The position numbers were made by a program, and so were the translations under genes. A stretch of DNA of 64,000 bases from positions 643,964 through 707,963 of the forward strand of contig NZ_FQXQ01000002.1 of the NCBI RefSeq assembly GCF_900130035.1. The letters run 5' to 3'. The DNA comes from Wenyingzhuangia marina (GTDB taxonomy: Bacteria > Bacteroidota > Bacteroidia > Flavobacteriales > Flavobacteriaceae). Under the pieces are notes generated by a model that was not told where the DNA came from, did no database searches, and saw only the letters and a list, made by a program, of their open reading frames with translations. Below are positions 15,544 to 23,476 of this stretch, in pieces (the first letter of the stretch is position 1; every line of letters begins with the position of its first letter).

Positions 15544-17991
15544 GAACCTAGAGACACTACACCCTATGAATCTGCCATGATTACACAGGTATACCACACT
15601 GAACTAGGAGAAAGATGGATTGAAATTACCAATACAGGTAGTACAACCATACCTACAAATACGGTTATAGTTGCTCTATACAAAAATACCTCTGGAGACC
15701 AAACAGGAATTTCTCCTTCAGAAACATATATTGTAAACACGAGCTTAGTCGCTGGAGCTAGTACCTTAATCAAATCTAACACTTCTTCTATTAATGTTCA
15801 ACCTATTACACCATTAGACAATAATAATGTTACAGATTTTGATGGTGCAGATGACATTATTGCTATTGTTTCAGAAACGGGAAGTATTGCTTGGGAAAAC
15901 AGATTTGACGTAGTTTCAAACATAGAAAACAACACTTCTTATGTTCGTAATGATGATGTTTTAACTTATAACAATACCTATACAACAAGTGAATGGACTG
16001 CTTTTGTGAATGATAATTTAGATCCTTATAGAGATCAAGAAAATGGTGGCCCAGAAAGACATCCAAATGCTCCTTTATTATCAGAAGTAACCATGGCTAA
16101 CACAGGAAAAAACATAAGGCTTGGAGAGCATTATTTTGGTTCCACCACAAGAACATCTAATGCATGGAGTAATGGAAGCCCTGACAGATCTAGATATGTA
16201 ATTATTAATGAAGATTACGAAGAAAGTAGCAACCCTTTAAAGGCTCGTAAATTAAGTATAACTGGCAGCAATATATTAACAATTACAGACCAACCTTTAA
16301 TTGTTAGTGACAATGTAAACATCAACCAATTCGCAAATTTAAGGTTAGCTGGAACCTCACAATTAATACAAACACATACAGGAACAAAACAACTTACTGG
16401 TACCGGTAAATTACTTATTGACAGAAATACAACCAACCCTAGCATTTACAGATTTAGTTATTTTTCATCTCCAGTAAACTCTGTTGGTCAAACTATTTTT
16501 ACATTAGAAGATGTTTTAAAAGATGGAACCATTCCTACATCCGCTACCTCTCAAATAGTAAATATAAACTTTGTAAGTGGTGAAGTATATGATGGAGCTC
16601 CAACAAGCCCAATTACCCTAGCAGATTATTGGATATATACTTATAAAAATACTGAAAGTAATGAAGAAAGTTACGTTCAGAAAAGATCTAACTTATATCT
16701 ACAACAAACTGATGGTTTTACCATGAAAGGAACAGGAGCTGCAACTGAACAAAACTATACGTATGCTGGAATGCCAAAAGACGGAACAATTACCACTAAC
16801 ATTGCTGGTGAAGAGCACTATCTTACCGGAAATCCTTATCCTTCTGCATTGAGTGCAAAAAAATTCCTTGAAGACAATGAAAATGTTCTGAATGGTACTT
16901 TATACTTCTGGGAACATGTTGGAGAAAAAAATGCAACTGGTATTTATGGACATGACTACGCAGGCTATGTTGGTGGTTATGCCACTAGAAACAAAACCAT
17001 GGGATTAGCAGCAGACCAAGTGGCTACAAACAACAATGAAAATAATGGAACTCCAACCTTAGGTAACGGAACCTATACAACCCCAGAAGCATACATACCT
17101 GTGGGGCAAGCTTTTTTTGTACAAGGTGATGCTGATGGAGGAACCCTTACATTTAACAATAGCCAAAGAGAATATATTACAGAAGGTACTCAATCTGTAT
17201 TCTTTAAAACTGCAGGAAAAGACATTACTAGCATGTCTGCTAAGACTTATAAAATCCTACCAATTATAGAACATAAAAATGAAGAGAACAACCTACCTAT
17301 TATCAAATTAGGAATGAATTTTAAGAATGCTGATAATAAAAACCTACATAGGCAAATAGGAGTTTCTTTTAACCAAAATAATTCTTTTGCTTATGATCCT
17401 GGTTATGATTCAGAGTCATATAATGAGGGAGATACTGATATTTATTGGAAATTTCCTAATGATGTAAAAAAATATGCAATTGCAGGGGTACAGGCAATTA
17501 ATGATGATCTAGAAATCCCTATTGATATTGTAATAGGATATAATGGAGAGGTTAAGATTAGTATTGATGAATGGCAAAATATAGATAGAAACGTTTATTT
17601 AAAAGATTTAAACACTGAAGTAACACAGCTAATTAATGGAGAAGTAGCAACTCTTGATTTAACAGAAGGAACCTACACAGATAGATTTGTTATTGCCTTT
17701 AAAGAAGGAAAGGCACTTAATATTAATGAATTAAATACTTATAAAATTTACTCTAAATACCATGTAGAAAGTAATAGTATTAACATTCAAAACGATGGCG
17801 ATTTAAAAATTACTGAAGTTGCTTTGTATAGTATTGTTGGTCAACAAACAAATAGTTGGTCAGACTTTATTGATAATAAAAACATCAACCTAAACCTATC
17901 GAATAACATTGCTCCAAATATTTATATTCTAAAAATCTATACCGATAAAGGAGAAATTTCTAAAAAGATATTCATTAAAAAGAAATCTTAG
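14683..17991 (+). CDS. GEVED/lamin-tail-like surface protein, C-terminal part with T9SS sorting tail
   Basis: This frame is open from 14383 and its first ATG is at 14683. It continues the upstream protein after the frameshift: the rest of the Ig-like domain, FN3, GEVED domain 3 (DFNHDGDFEDAGEE to GDIEDYDLYI), a lamin-tail-like segment (ITQVYHTELGERWIEITNTG), a long beta-rich region shared by many Flavobacteriia exoproteins (FANLRLAGTSQLIQTHTG, then YRFSYFSSPVNSVG, then YLTGNPYPSAL), and a C-terminal T9SS type A sorting domain ending in YILKIYTDKGEISKKIFIKK. Without the upstream part it has no signal peptide, so on its own it could not be exported. In an intact allele the whole would be a surface-attached or released adhesin carried by the T9SS whose PorU/PorV lie at 45-50 kb. 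Confidence 0.85.
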   Translation: MDYLCGTQITATTSDPITLTSSGTITWVFNNGSTTAESIQNITITTPTTPTNLSVTNITETTAIVNWDSVDNTDYIIEYRETGSSTWLETTSSQTNVTLMGLNNGEEYEVRVSLNVDSSCGSTTTSPAIFNTIAIQYCNDSNANINLNTNFYISNTNINSGEINQSTGNNSGPYQYFSGNSATVTAGGTISGTVTYQKSSTSNVGFIIWIDFNHDGDFEDAGEEVYSSLNTENTTTVAETFSNISIPNSAATGKTRIRFAMLQNQIPLNACNYSNNNGDIEDYDLYIEPRDTTPYESAMITQVYHTELGERWIEITNTGSTTIPTNTVIVALYKNTSGDQTGISPSETYIVNTSLVAGASTLIKSNTSSINVQPITPLDNNNVTDFDGADDIIAIVSETGSIAWENRFDVVSNIENNTSYVRNDDVLTYNNTYTTSEWTAFVNDNLDPYRDQENGGPERHPNAPLLSEVTMANTGKNIRLGEHYFGSTTRTSNAWSNGSPDRSRYVIINEDYEESSNPLKARKLSITGSNILTITDQPLIVSDNVNINQFANLRLAGTSQLIQTHTGTKQLTGTGKLLIDRNTTNPSIYRFSYFSSPVNSVGQTIFTLEDVLKDGTIPTSATSQIVNINFVSGEVYDGAPTSPITLADYWIYTYKNTESNEESYVQKRSNLYLQQTDGFTMKGTGAATEQNYTYAGMPKDGTITTNIAGEEHYLTGNPYPSALSAKKFLEDNENVLNGTLYFWEHVGEKNATGIYGHDYAGYVGGYATRNKTMGLAADQVATNNNENNGTPTLGNGTYTTPEAYIPVGQAFFVQGDADGGTLTFNNSQREYITEGTQSVFFKTAGKDITSMSAKTYKILPIIEHKNEENNLPIIKLGMNFKNADNKNLHRQIGVSFNQNNSFAYDPGYDSESYNEGDTDIYWKFPNDVKKYAIAGVQAINDDLEIPIDIVIGYNGEVKISIDEWQNIDRNVYLKDLNTEVTQLINGEVATLDLTEGTYTDRFVIAFKEGKALNINELNTYKIYSKYHVESNSINIQNDGDLKITEVALYSIVGQQTNSWSDFIDNKNINLNLSNNIAPNIYILKIYTDKGEISKKIFIKKKS

Positions 17992-18032
17992 ATATAAAAA
18001 AAGCACCTCAAATGAGGTGCTTTTTTTATATC
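17991..18032. terminator. Bidirectional terminator between adhesin and ABC-F genes
   Basis: A near-perfect palindrome with stem GCACCTCA/TGAGGTGC is flanked by A7 and T7 and extended by GATATA/TATATC. It serves both convergent genes. Confidence 0.88.
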
Positions 18033-18045
18033 TTTTATTCAGAAA

Positions 18046-19677
18046 TTATAAATCCATTTCTTTTAAATTCTCTACTTTATTTCTTTCTAAAAAAGCGTCA
18101 ATGGTTTCAAAATGTTCTACTACTCTTTGTTCTTTAAATTCATACACTTTTTCTGACAGTCCTTTTAAGAAATCTCTATCGTGAGAAACCAAAATTAAAG
18201 TTCCATCAAAGTTTTGTAAGGCTTCTTTTATAACATCTTTAGAACGTAAATCTAAATGGTTAGTAGGCTCATCCAATATTAAAACATTTACAGGTTCTAA
18301 TAGTAATTTTACCATTGCTAAACGTGTTTTTTCTCCACCAGAAAGTACTCCAACTTTTTTCTCAATATCATCACCTTTAAACATAAAGGCACCTAATATG
18401 TTTTTTATTTGAGTTCTAATATCTCCTACAGCAACATTATCAACCGTTTCAAAGATGGTTAAATCATTATCTAATAAGGAAGCTTCGTTTTGAGCAAAAT
18501 ATCCAACCTTTGCATTGTGTCCCAATCCACAAGAACCTTCAAAATCAATCTGCCCCATAATGGCTTTAATCATGGTAGATTTTCCTTGACCATTTTGCCC
18601 TACAAAACTGACTTTTTCTCCTCTTGCAATAGCCATATTGGCGTCTTTAAAGATTACATGATCACCATAAGATTTACTCATATTCTCCACCTTTACTGGA
18701 TAATCTCCTGAACGTGGAGATGGAGGAAAACGCAATCTTAAAGATGAAGAATCAACCTCATCTACCTCTATTAGTTCTAATTTTTCTAACATTCGTTTTC
18801 TAGAAGCCACAGAAGAAGCTTTAGAATAAGTTCCTTTAAAACGCTCTATGTACAATTTATTATCAGCAATCATTTTTTGTTGCTCATCATAGGCTTTTTG
18901 CTGATTGGCTCTACGTTCTTTTCTGAGCTCTAAGTAATGAGAATAATTTGCTTTATAATCATACACTTTTCCCATAGAAACCTCTAAAGTTCTATTGGTA
19001 ATATTATCCACAAAAGCTTTATCGTGAGAAATTACAATTACCGCTTTTGCTTTATTAAGCAAAAAGTTTTCTAACCAAATAACTGATTCAATGTCTACGT
19101 GGTTTGTAGGTTCATCTAACAAAATTAAATCTGGTTTCTTTAATAAAATTTTTGCCAACTCAATACGCATTCTCCATCCTCCACTAAATTCTGAAGTAGG
19201 TCTATTAAAATCACTTTGAGTAAATCCCAATCCTTTTAGAGCAACTTCTACTTCTGCCTCAAAATTAACATCTTCTAAAGCATAGTATTTTTCTCCTAAA
19301 TCTGAGACACGTTCTATGATTTTCATGTATTCGTCAGATTCATAATCAGTTCTGGTTTCTAACTGCTTATTTAAATCTTCCATTTCAACTTTCATCTCAA
19401 AAACTTCCTTAAAAGCTTTTGAAGCCTCTTCTACCACTGTACAATCATCGTCCATTAATAAATGCTGAGGCAAATATGCTATAACAGTATCTTTAGGACA
19501 ACGGATTCCTCCACGCGTAGGTGTTTGCATTCCTGCAATAATTTTCATCATGGTAGACTTTCCAGCACCATTTTTACCCATCAAGGCTATTTTATCATTT
19601 TCGTTGATGACAAATGAAACATCACTAAACAACGTATGCCCACTAAACTCAACAGCTAAATTATCTACAGAAATCAT
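18046..19677 (-). CDS. ABC-F family ATPase, ribosome-associated type
   Basis: This soluble protein carries two ABC ATPase domains and no membrane part, as in ABC-F factors that act on the ribosomal E site in translation or antibiotic protection. Domain 1 has Walker A GKNGAGKST near residue 34, signature FSGGWRMRIELAK and Walker B LILLDEPTNHVD. The linker (P-site tether region, about residues 235-320) is basic and rich in Lys/Arg. Domain 2 has GQNGQGKST, LSGGEKTRLAM and VLILDEPTNHLD. The length is 543 residues from the ATG at 19677 (MISVDNLAVEF). An upstream ATG at 19698 overlaps the -7 box and is less likely. The subfamily cannot be resolved by eye. Confidence 0.92.
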   Translation of the reverse strand: MISVDNLAVEFSGHTLFSDVSFVINENDKIALMGKNGAGKSTMMKIIAGMQTPTRGGIRCPKDTVIAYLPQHLLMDDDCTVVEEASKAFKEVFEMKVEMEDLNKQLETRTDYESDEYMKIIERVSDLGEKYYALEDVNFEAEVEVALKGLGFTQSDFNRPTSEFSGGWRMRIELAKILLKKPDLILLDEPTNHVDIESVIWLENFLLNKAKAVIVISHDKAFVDNITNRTLEVSMGKVYDYKANYSHYLELRKERRANQQKAYDEQQKMIADNKLYIERFKGTYSKASSVASRKRMLEKLELIEVDEVDSSSLRLRFPPSPRSGDYPVKVENMSKSYGDHVIFKDANMAIARGEKVSFVGQNGQGKSTMIKAIMGQIDFEGSCGLGHNAKVGYFAQNEASLLDNDLTIFETVDNVAVGDIRTQIKNILGAFMFKGDDIEKKVGVLSGGEKTRLAMVKLLLEPVNVLILDEPTNHLDLRSKDVIKEALQNFDGTLILVSHDRDFLKGLSEKVYEFKEQRVVEHFETIDAFLERNKVENLKEMDL

Positions 19678-19697
19678 AAAAGTTTTTTTTAAAAGCA

Positions 19698-19705
19698 CAA
19701 AAATA
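19698..19705 (-). promoter_or_regulatory. -7 element of the ABC-F gene
   Basis: The minus strand reads TATTTTTG, a perfect TAnnTTTG match, 20 bases before the chosen start. Confidence 0.45.
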
Positions 19706-19708
19706 CAA

Positions 19709-19737
19709 AAAAGAAACCCCAGACTAATGTCTAGGGC
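19709..19737 (-). terminator. Minus-strand terminator upstream of the ABC-F gene
   Basis: The minus strand reads CCCTAGAC-ATTA-GTCTGGGG then TTTCTTTTTTG: an eight-pair stem with one mismatch and a T tail. It would stop transcripts entering from the gene-free stretch on its right, insulating the ABC-F promoter. Confidence 0.6.
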
Positions 19738-20218
19738 TACTCTATTTTATACGTGAAATAAATTAAACGCTTGCCATTCCTGACTAGTGAAATGGCAAGA
19801 GATAACTAGAAACTATTAAAACTAGCTTAGTACATAAGCATAGGATAATACATTTTAAAACCTGCAAAGCGTTGATGTTTTATGACATAAATTAAACTCT
19901 ATCATGAAAATAAAACTTAAAAATCATCAACTTTAGATGTGTTCAACCTAATCCAATATTGACACCTAATAGCTTATACTCTATTAGACTACTAACAAAT
20001 ATTAAAAAAACCTCCCAATTCTTTATCTTACATTTGCTTGTTTAATAACACACAACACTCTACAGGTAATTTTATTTATAATAATCTTAAAAAGATTAGC
20101 GAAAACAATAATACGTAAAAAAACTAAGTATTTACATTTTCAAAACTAAGTAATTAAAACAGTTACACCAAAAATTAAGGTGCTTTTTTTATATTTTTAT
20201 TAATTCAATATTTATCAA
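19738..20218. other. Gene-free 0.5 kb gap with transcription signals
   Basis: No frame of protein-like composition is present. It holds a hairpin (CTTGCCATT at 19770-19778 with AATGGCAAG at 19791-19799, no T tail), several CTAG-containing words near 19780-19835, a plus-strand TACATTTG box at 20029-20036, a small AATCTT/AAGATT hairpin near 20083, and CACC-N9-GGTG followed by CTTTTTTT (20166-20189) that resembles a weak plus-strand terminator. A short RNA from about 20043 to 20189, or a gene relic, would fit, but nothing identifies it. Confidence 0.3.
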
Positions 20219-20253
20219 CAAAAAAACCTTGATTTAGAATTAAATCAAGGTTT
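20219..20253 (-). terminator. Terminator of the narK-type gene
   Basis: On the minus strand AAACCTTGATTTA pairs with TAAATCAAGGTTT around a three-base loop and is followed by a T7 run. Confidence 0.85.
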
Positions 20254-20283
20254 AAAATATAGCTTAGAATAGTAGTTTATAAA

Positions 20284-21675
20284 TTATGCCGTTTTTACAT
20301 TATTTGGCACCACAGCTATTTCATCTTGTTCAGAAAACTTAATGGTTAAAGCAATTAAAGCGGTAATTACCACCAATACACCAATGATAAAATATCCACT
20401 TGATACTGCGCTGGAAGATGCTGCTGATTGTGCTGCTTTAATAGCCTCTTTAGCTGCTCCTTGAGTTGCTATAATTGCTTCTTTTTCTGCTATGGCAGAT
20501 TTAGATTTTAATAAAATAGCCGCTAAAAATGCTCCTACATTCCCTCCTGCTCCAACAATACCACTAATAGATCCAATGGCTTTTTGGTTGATAAAAGGAA
20601 CCACTGAAAAAGTTGCTCCTTCTGCCATTTGTACTGACAAACTAAAGCAGATTAAGAAAATAAAAGCAACGATAAAGTTTTGAGCTCCTGAGAAAGTTGC
20701 CAACATCACTCCTTCTATGGTTAGAATTACTGCTAAGAAAAGTACTCTACCTCTTAAACCTTTTAACTTACCAAACTTATCTCCAAAAAATCCTCCAAGA
20801 GTTCTTGCAAAAATATTCATCAAAGCAAAAGACAATACTAAATTACCTGCCGTAACTCTTTCTAACTGAAAGGTGTTTTGTAAATAATCATCCATAGTAC
20901 CATAGACGGTTAATTCCATTCCAAAACAAGCTGCATAAACTAAAAATAAAATCCATACACGATAATCTTTAACAGCCACCATAAATCCAGCTTCATCTTT
21001 TTTAAGCTCTGGCATATCACCACTTGCTTTTAACTCTTTAAAATTTCCTTCTGGAGTATCTTGAGTAAAAAAGTAATAAACCAATCCCATTAAGAAACAA
21101 ATACTCCCAGCAATAATCATAGAATACCTCCAAGCTTCAGTTTCAGCAACTCCAAAACTAATGACTCCTGCCGCAATTAATGGCATTCCTAAACGGTTAG
21201 CTCCACCTCCTAAATTTCCCCATCCTGCAGAGGTTGCATTGGCAGTACCTACAATATTTGGAGCAAACATAATAGAAGTATGAAATTGTGTAATTACAAA
21301 TGAGGCTCCAATAAACCCAATTAAAAATCTACAAACTAAAAATTGCAAAGGTGTTTGTACCAATCCTATTGAAATAACTGGGATAGCCCCTAACATTAAT
21401 AACCAAGTATAACACAAACGTGGTCCGTATTTATCGCATAATTTACCTATTAACAAACGAGCAAAAACAGTTCCTGTTACCGCTAAAATAATTGAATTCC
21501 ATTTTTGATCTGGCGTTAATCCTAAATCTTTTACTACAAATGGCATAAATGGTACAATTCCAAACCACGAAAAGAAACACATAAAAAATGCGATAGATGT
21601 GATCCAGAAAGTTTGAATTGGCTTACTTTTAAGATTAAATAAATCTAGTTTTGTTGATTTTGATGATACTGACAT
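20284..21675 (-). CDS. narK: Nitrate/nitrite transporter, NNP (NarK/NrtP) family MFS
   Basis: This is a 463-residue inner-membrane MFS transporter with about 12 hydrophobic segments. The segment SAGWGNLGGGANR is the NNP nitrate-signature loop, and the MFS motif GKLCDKYGPRLCYTW follows helix 2. FMCFFSWFGIVPFMP at the first helix is typical of NarK/NrtP proteins. Between the last two helices lies an unusual Ala/Glu/Lys-rich insert (AEKEAIIATQGAAKEAIKAA). No nitrate or nitrite reductase gene is in the window, so whether it serves assimilation or respiration is open. The gene is monocistronic, with its own terminator and an unusually symmetric promoter region. Confidence 0.92.
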   Translation of the reverse strand: MSVSSKSTKLDLFNLKSKPIQTFWITSIAFFMCFFSWFGIVPFMPFVVKDLGLTPDQKWNSIILAVTGTVFARLLIGKLCDKYGPRLCYTWLLMLGAIPVISIGLVQTPLQFLVCRFLIGFIGASFVITQFHTSIMFAPNIVGTANATSAGWGNLGGGANRLGMPLIAAGVISFGVAETEAWRYSMIIAGSICFLMGLVYYFFTQDTPEGNFKELKASGDMPELKKDEAGFMVAVKDYRVWILFLVYAACFGMELTVYGTMDDYLQNTFQLERVTAGNLVLSFALMNIFARTLGGFFGDKFGKLKGLRGRVLFLAVILTIEGVMLATFSGAQNFIVAFIFLICFSLSVQMAEGATFSVVPFINQKAIGSISGIVGAGGNVGAFLAAILLKSKSAIAEKEAIIATQGAAKEAIKAAQSAASSSAVSSGYFIIGVLVVITALIALTIKFSEQDEIAVVPNNVKTA

Positions 21676-21696
21676 AATAACTTCTTTAATTTTTAA

Positions 21697-21744
21697 AAAC
21701 TACGCATAAAAATACGTATTTATACTTGCAAATATACGTAGTTT
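21697..21744 (-). promoter_or_regulatory. narK promoter with overlapping TACGTA operator-like repeats
   Basis: The minus strand carries TATATTTG (21729-21736), a perfect -7 box. Around it lie a perfect palindrome AAATACGTATTT (21710-21721) at the expected transcription start, a second TACGTA at 21735-21740 partly overlapping the -7 box, and the outer inverted repeat AAACTACG/CGTAGTTT (21697-21704 and 21737-21744). Such nested symmetry overlapping the promoter suggests a repressor or nitrogen-oxide regulator. The regulator cannot be named. Confidence 0.5.
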
Positions 21745-21894
21745 ATTGAGTTACCAAAAATTATCTATTATATATTATTTAAAAAACGAAATTACATCGG
21801 TAAAACAATTTAAAAACTACTCAAAAACAGTTTTTTGAATTCTTTAATTATTCATTTATTTTCAGTATCATTCATCTTATTTATAAAAAAAATC

Positions 21895-22530
21895 ATGTCT
21901 ATTAAGAACATAATACATAACAGAAGAACTTTAAAAGTTTTGAACAACGAACCTAAACCAATTACTGATAGTGAAATTTCTATTACTGATTTAGAAGAAA
22001 TAATTGCTTGTGCAGGAAAAGCACCTTTTCATTACCCTGCAAATAAAAATGCTATTGATGCTCATCAATTAAAATCAGTAGCCCCTTGGCGATTTTACAT
22101 TCTGGAAACTAAAACTTGTAGAGATTTGGCTAAATATTATAATGACAATAATATAGATGGAGGTAAAATTGTACAAATGCTAAACACTGCTACTGCATTG
22201 ATTCAAGCAACTTGGATTCCAGAACCTTTAGAAAACAATGAAATTCAACTCAATCAGAAAAACATAGAACATATTGCTGCCACAAGTGCTGCCATTCAAA
22301 ACATATTATTAGTCGCTACTGAAAAAAATTATGAAACTTATTGGTCTAGTGGAGGAAGTTTAAGAGAAGATGCTTTTAAAAAAATCCTTAACATTCCAAT
22401 AAACGAACAATTATTAGGTAGCATTTTTATTTTTAACAAAAACAATATAGAAGACGCTACACAAATTACGGGTGCTTGGAGAGATCAGCAAGGAGACCTT
22501 AAAGACTTTAGTAGTTTTGTTAGTATCTAA
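21895..22530 (+). CDS. Nitroreductase-family flavoprotein
   Basis: This 211-residue protein of the FMN-dependent nitroreductase fold starts MSIKNIIHNRRTLKVL, where the RR/RS motif near the N-terminus contacts FMN phosphate. PWRFYILE and a GGSLREDAFKKIL segment replace the more common SxGxG region, and the C-terminus GAWRDQQGDLKDFSSFV is short. I chose the ATG at 21895 because the 20 residues upstream of it in the same frame do not resemble the family. Substrates such as quinones or nitroaromatics are possible but unproven. It is divergent from narK, sharing about 220 bases, but a functional link to nitrate is only positional. Confidence 0.78.
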   Translation: MSIKNIIHNRRTLKVLNNEPKPITDSEISITDLEEIIACAGKAPFHYPANKNAIDAHQLKSVAPWRFYILETKTCRDLAKYYNDNNIDGGKIVQMLNTATALIQATWIPEPLENNEIQLNQKNIEHIAATSAAIQNILLVATEKNYETYWSSGGSLREDAFKKILNIPINEQLLGSIFIFNKNNIEDATQITGAWRDQQGDLKDFSSFVSI

Positions 22531-22549
22531 ATCTAATCTTGTATTTTTG
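22516..22549 (+). promoter_or_regulatory. Promoter of the small envelope protein gene
   Basis: TTTG (22516-22519), 22 bases, then TATTTTTG (22542-22549) is a good Bacteroidota promoter match. It begins inside the 3' end of the nitroreductase gene and leaves a leader of only about 15 bases. Confidence 0.5.
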
Positions 22550-22569
22550 CGCAATTCAAAAAAACAAGA

Positions 22570-23010
22570 ATGAAAAATATTTGTAAACTTTTATTTTTTG
22601 TGCTTAGCACTCAAATGTTTGCACAAGAAATAGGAATTAGATTAGGGAACTTTGGAGATAACAATGTTGCCATAGATGGAATTGTAAACTTTGATGATCT
22701 TACTAGGTTACACGGAGACATTACTTTTGGGAACGGAATTGGAGCCAATTTACTTTATGATTTTAAAGTAAAACCGTTTGAAGAAAATAATCCTAATTTT
22801 CAATATTATTTTGGAGCAGGAATTGGTACTTTTATAGGAGATCCTTTTATTTTAGGAGTGAATGGAGAAACGGGAATAGAATATCTTTTAAGAAGTACCC
22901 CAATCACTTTTGGTTTAGATTGGAGACCACAATTAAACATCATTACCAAAACCTCTATTGATATATTAAGGTTTGGGTTTAACATTCGTTACAGAATTAA
23001 CGAATTATAA
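22570..23010 (+). CDS. Small exported beta-rich protein, probable outer membrane
   Basis: I do not recognise a named family for this 146-residue protein. It has a signal peptide of about 18 residues (ending STQMFAQ). After it come alternating hydrophobic/polar strands with many Gly and aromatic residues (FQYYFGAGIGTFIGD, then PITFGLDWRPQLNI) and a C-terminal strand RFGFNIRYRINEL. This looks like a short outer-membrane beta-barrel or barrel-like protein. It is followed ten bases later by smpB on the same strand, but such proximity is probably only operon packing. Function is unknown. Confidence 0.65.
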   Translation: MKNICKLLFFVLSTQMFAQEIGIRLGNFGDNNVAIDGIVNFDDLTRLHGDITFGNGIGANLLYDFKVKPFEENNPNFQYYFGAGIGTFIGDPFILGVNGETGIEYLLRSTPITFGLDWRPQLNIITKTSIDILRFGFNIRYRINEL

Positions 23011-23020
23011 TTAAAAATTC

Positions 23021-23476
23021 ATGCAAAAAAGAATAAACATACAAAACAAAAGAGCTCGATTTGAATATGAGATTCTTGACAAATATGTTGCTGGAATTGT
23101 ATTAACGGGTACCGAAATTAAATCTATTAGATTAAGTAAAGCTAGAATTACTGATAGCTTTTGTGAATTTAATGATCAGGGAGAGTTATTTGCCATCAAT
23201 ATGTTTATAGAAGAATATTTATATGGAAATGCTTATAACCATAAGCCGAAGAGTTCTCGTAAATTACTTTTAAACAAAAAAGAGTTAAAAAAACTTAACA
23301 AAGAAGTACAAGCTGGTGGATTGACTATTGTACCTTTAAAAATGTTTTTAAATGATAAAGGTTTGGCCAAACTAGAAATTGCGCTTTGTAAGGGTAAAAA
23401 ATTATACGATAAGCGACAAGCTATTAAAGATAGAGATAACAAAATATCATTAGACAGAGTTAAAAAAGCTTACTAA
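23021..23476 (+). CDS. smpB: SsrA-binding protein SmpB
   Basis: SmpB binds tmRNA and delivers it to stalled ribosomes for trans-translation. The 151-residue protein shows the family pattern: NKRARFEYEILDKYVAGIVLTGTEIKSIR at the N-terminal OB-fold, EEYLYGNAYNHKP, the RKLLLNKKEL segment, PLKMFLNDKGLAKLEIALCKGKKLYDKR, and the C-terminal basic tail (DRDNKISLDRVKKAY) that enters the mRNA channel. No ssrA gene is visible in the window. The stop codon is followed immediately by the ATG of the prenyltransferase gene, so the two are very likely co-transcribed. Confidence 0.97.
   Translation: MQKRINIQNKRARFEYEILDKYVAGIVLTGTEIKSIRLSKARITDSFCEFNDQGELFAINMFIEEYLYGNAYNHKPKSSRKLLLNKKELKKLNKEVQAGGLTIVPLKMFLNDKGLAKLEIALCKGKKLYDKRQAIKDRDNKISLDRVKKAY

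Noticed and set aside
19770..19799. tRNA or attachment site in the gene-free gap
   Set aside because: A nine-base hairpin alone. No cloverleaf, no CCA-type end, and no integrase nearby.
21835..21894. 20-residue N-terminal extension of the nitroreductase
   Set aside because: Hydrophobic, unlike the family. The ATG at 21895 gives the standard start.
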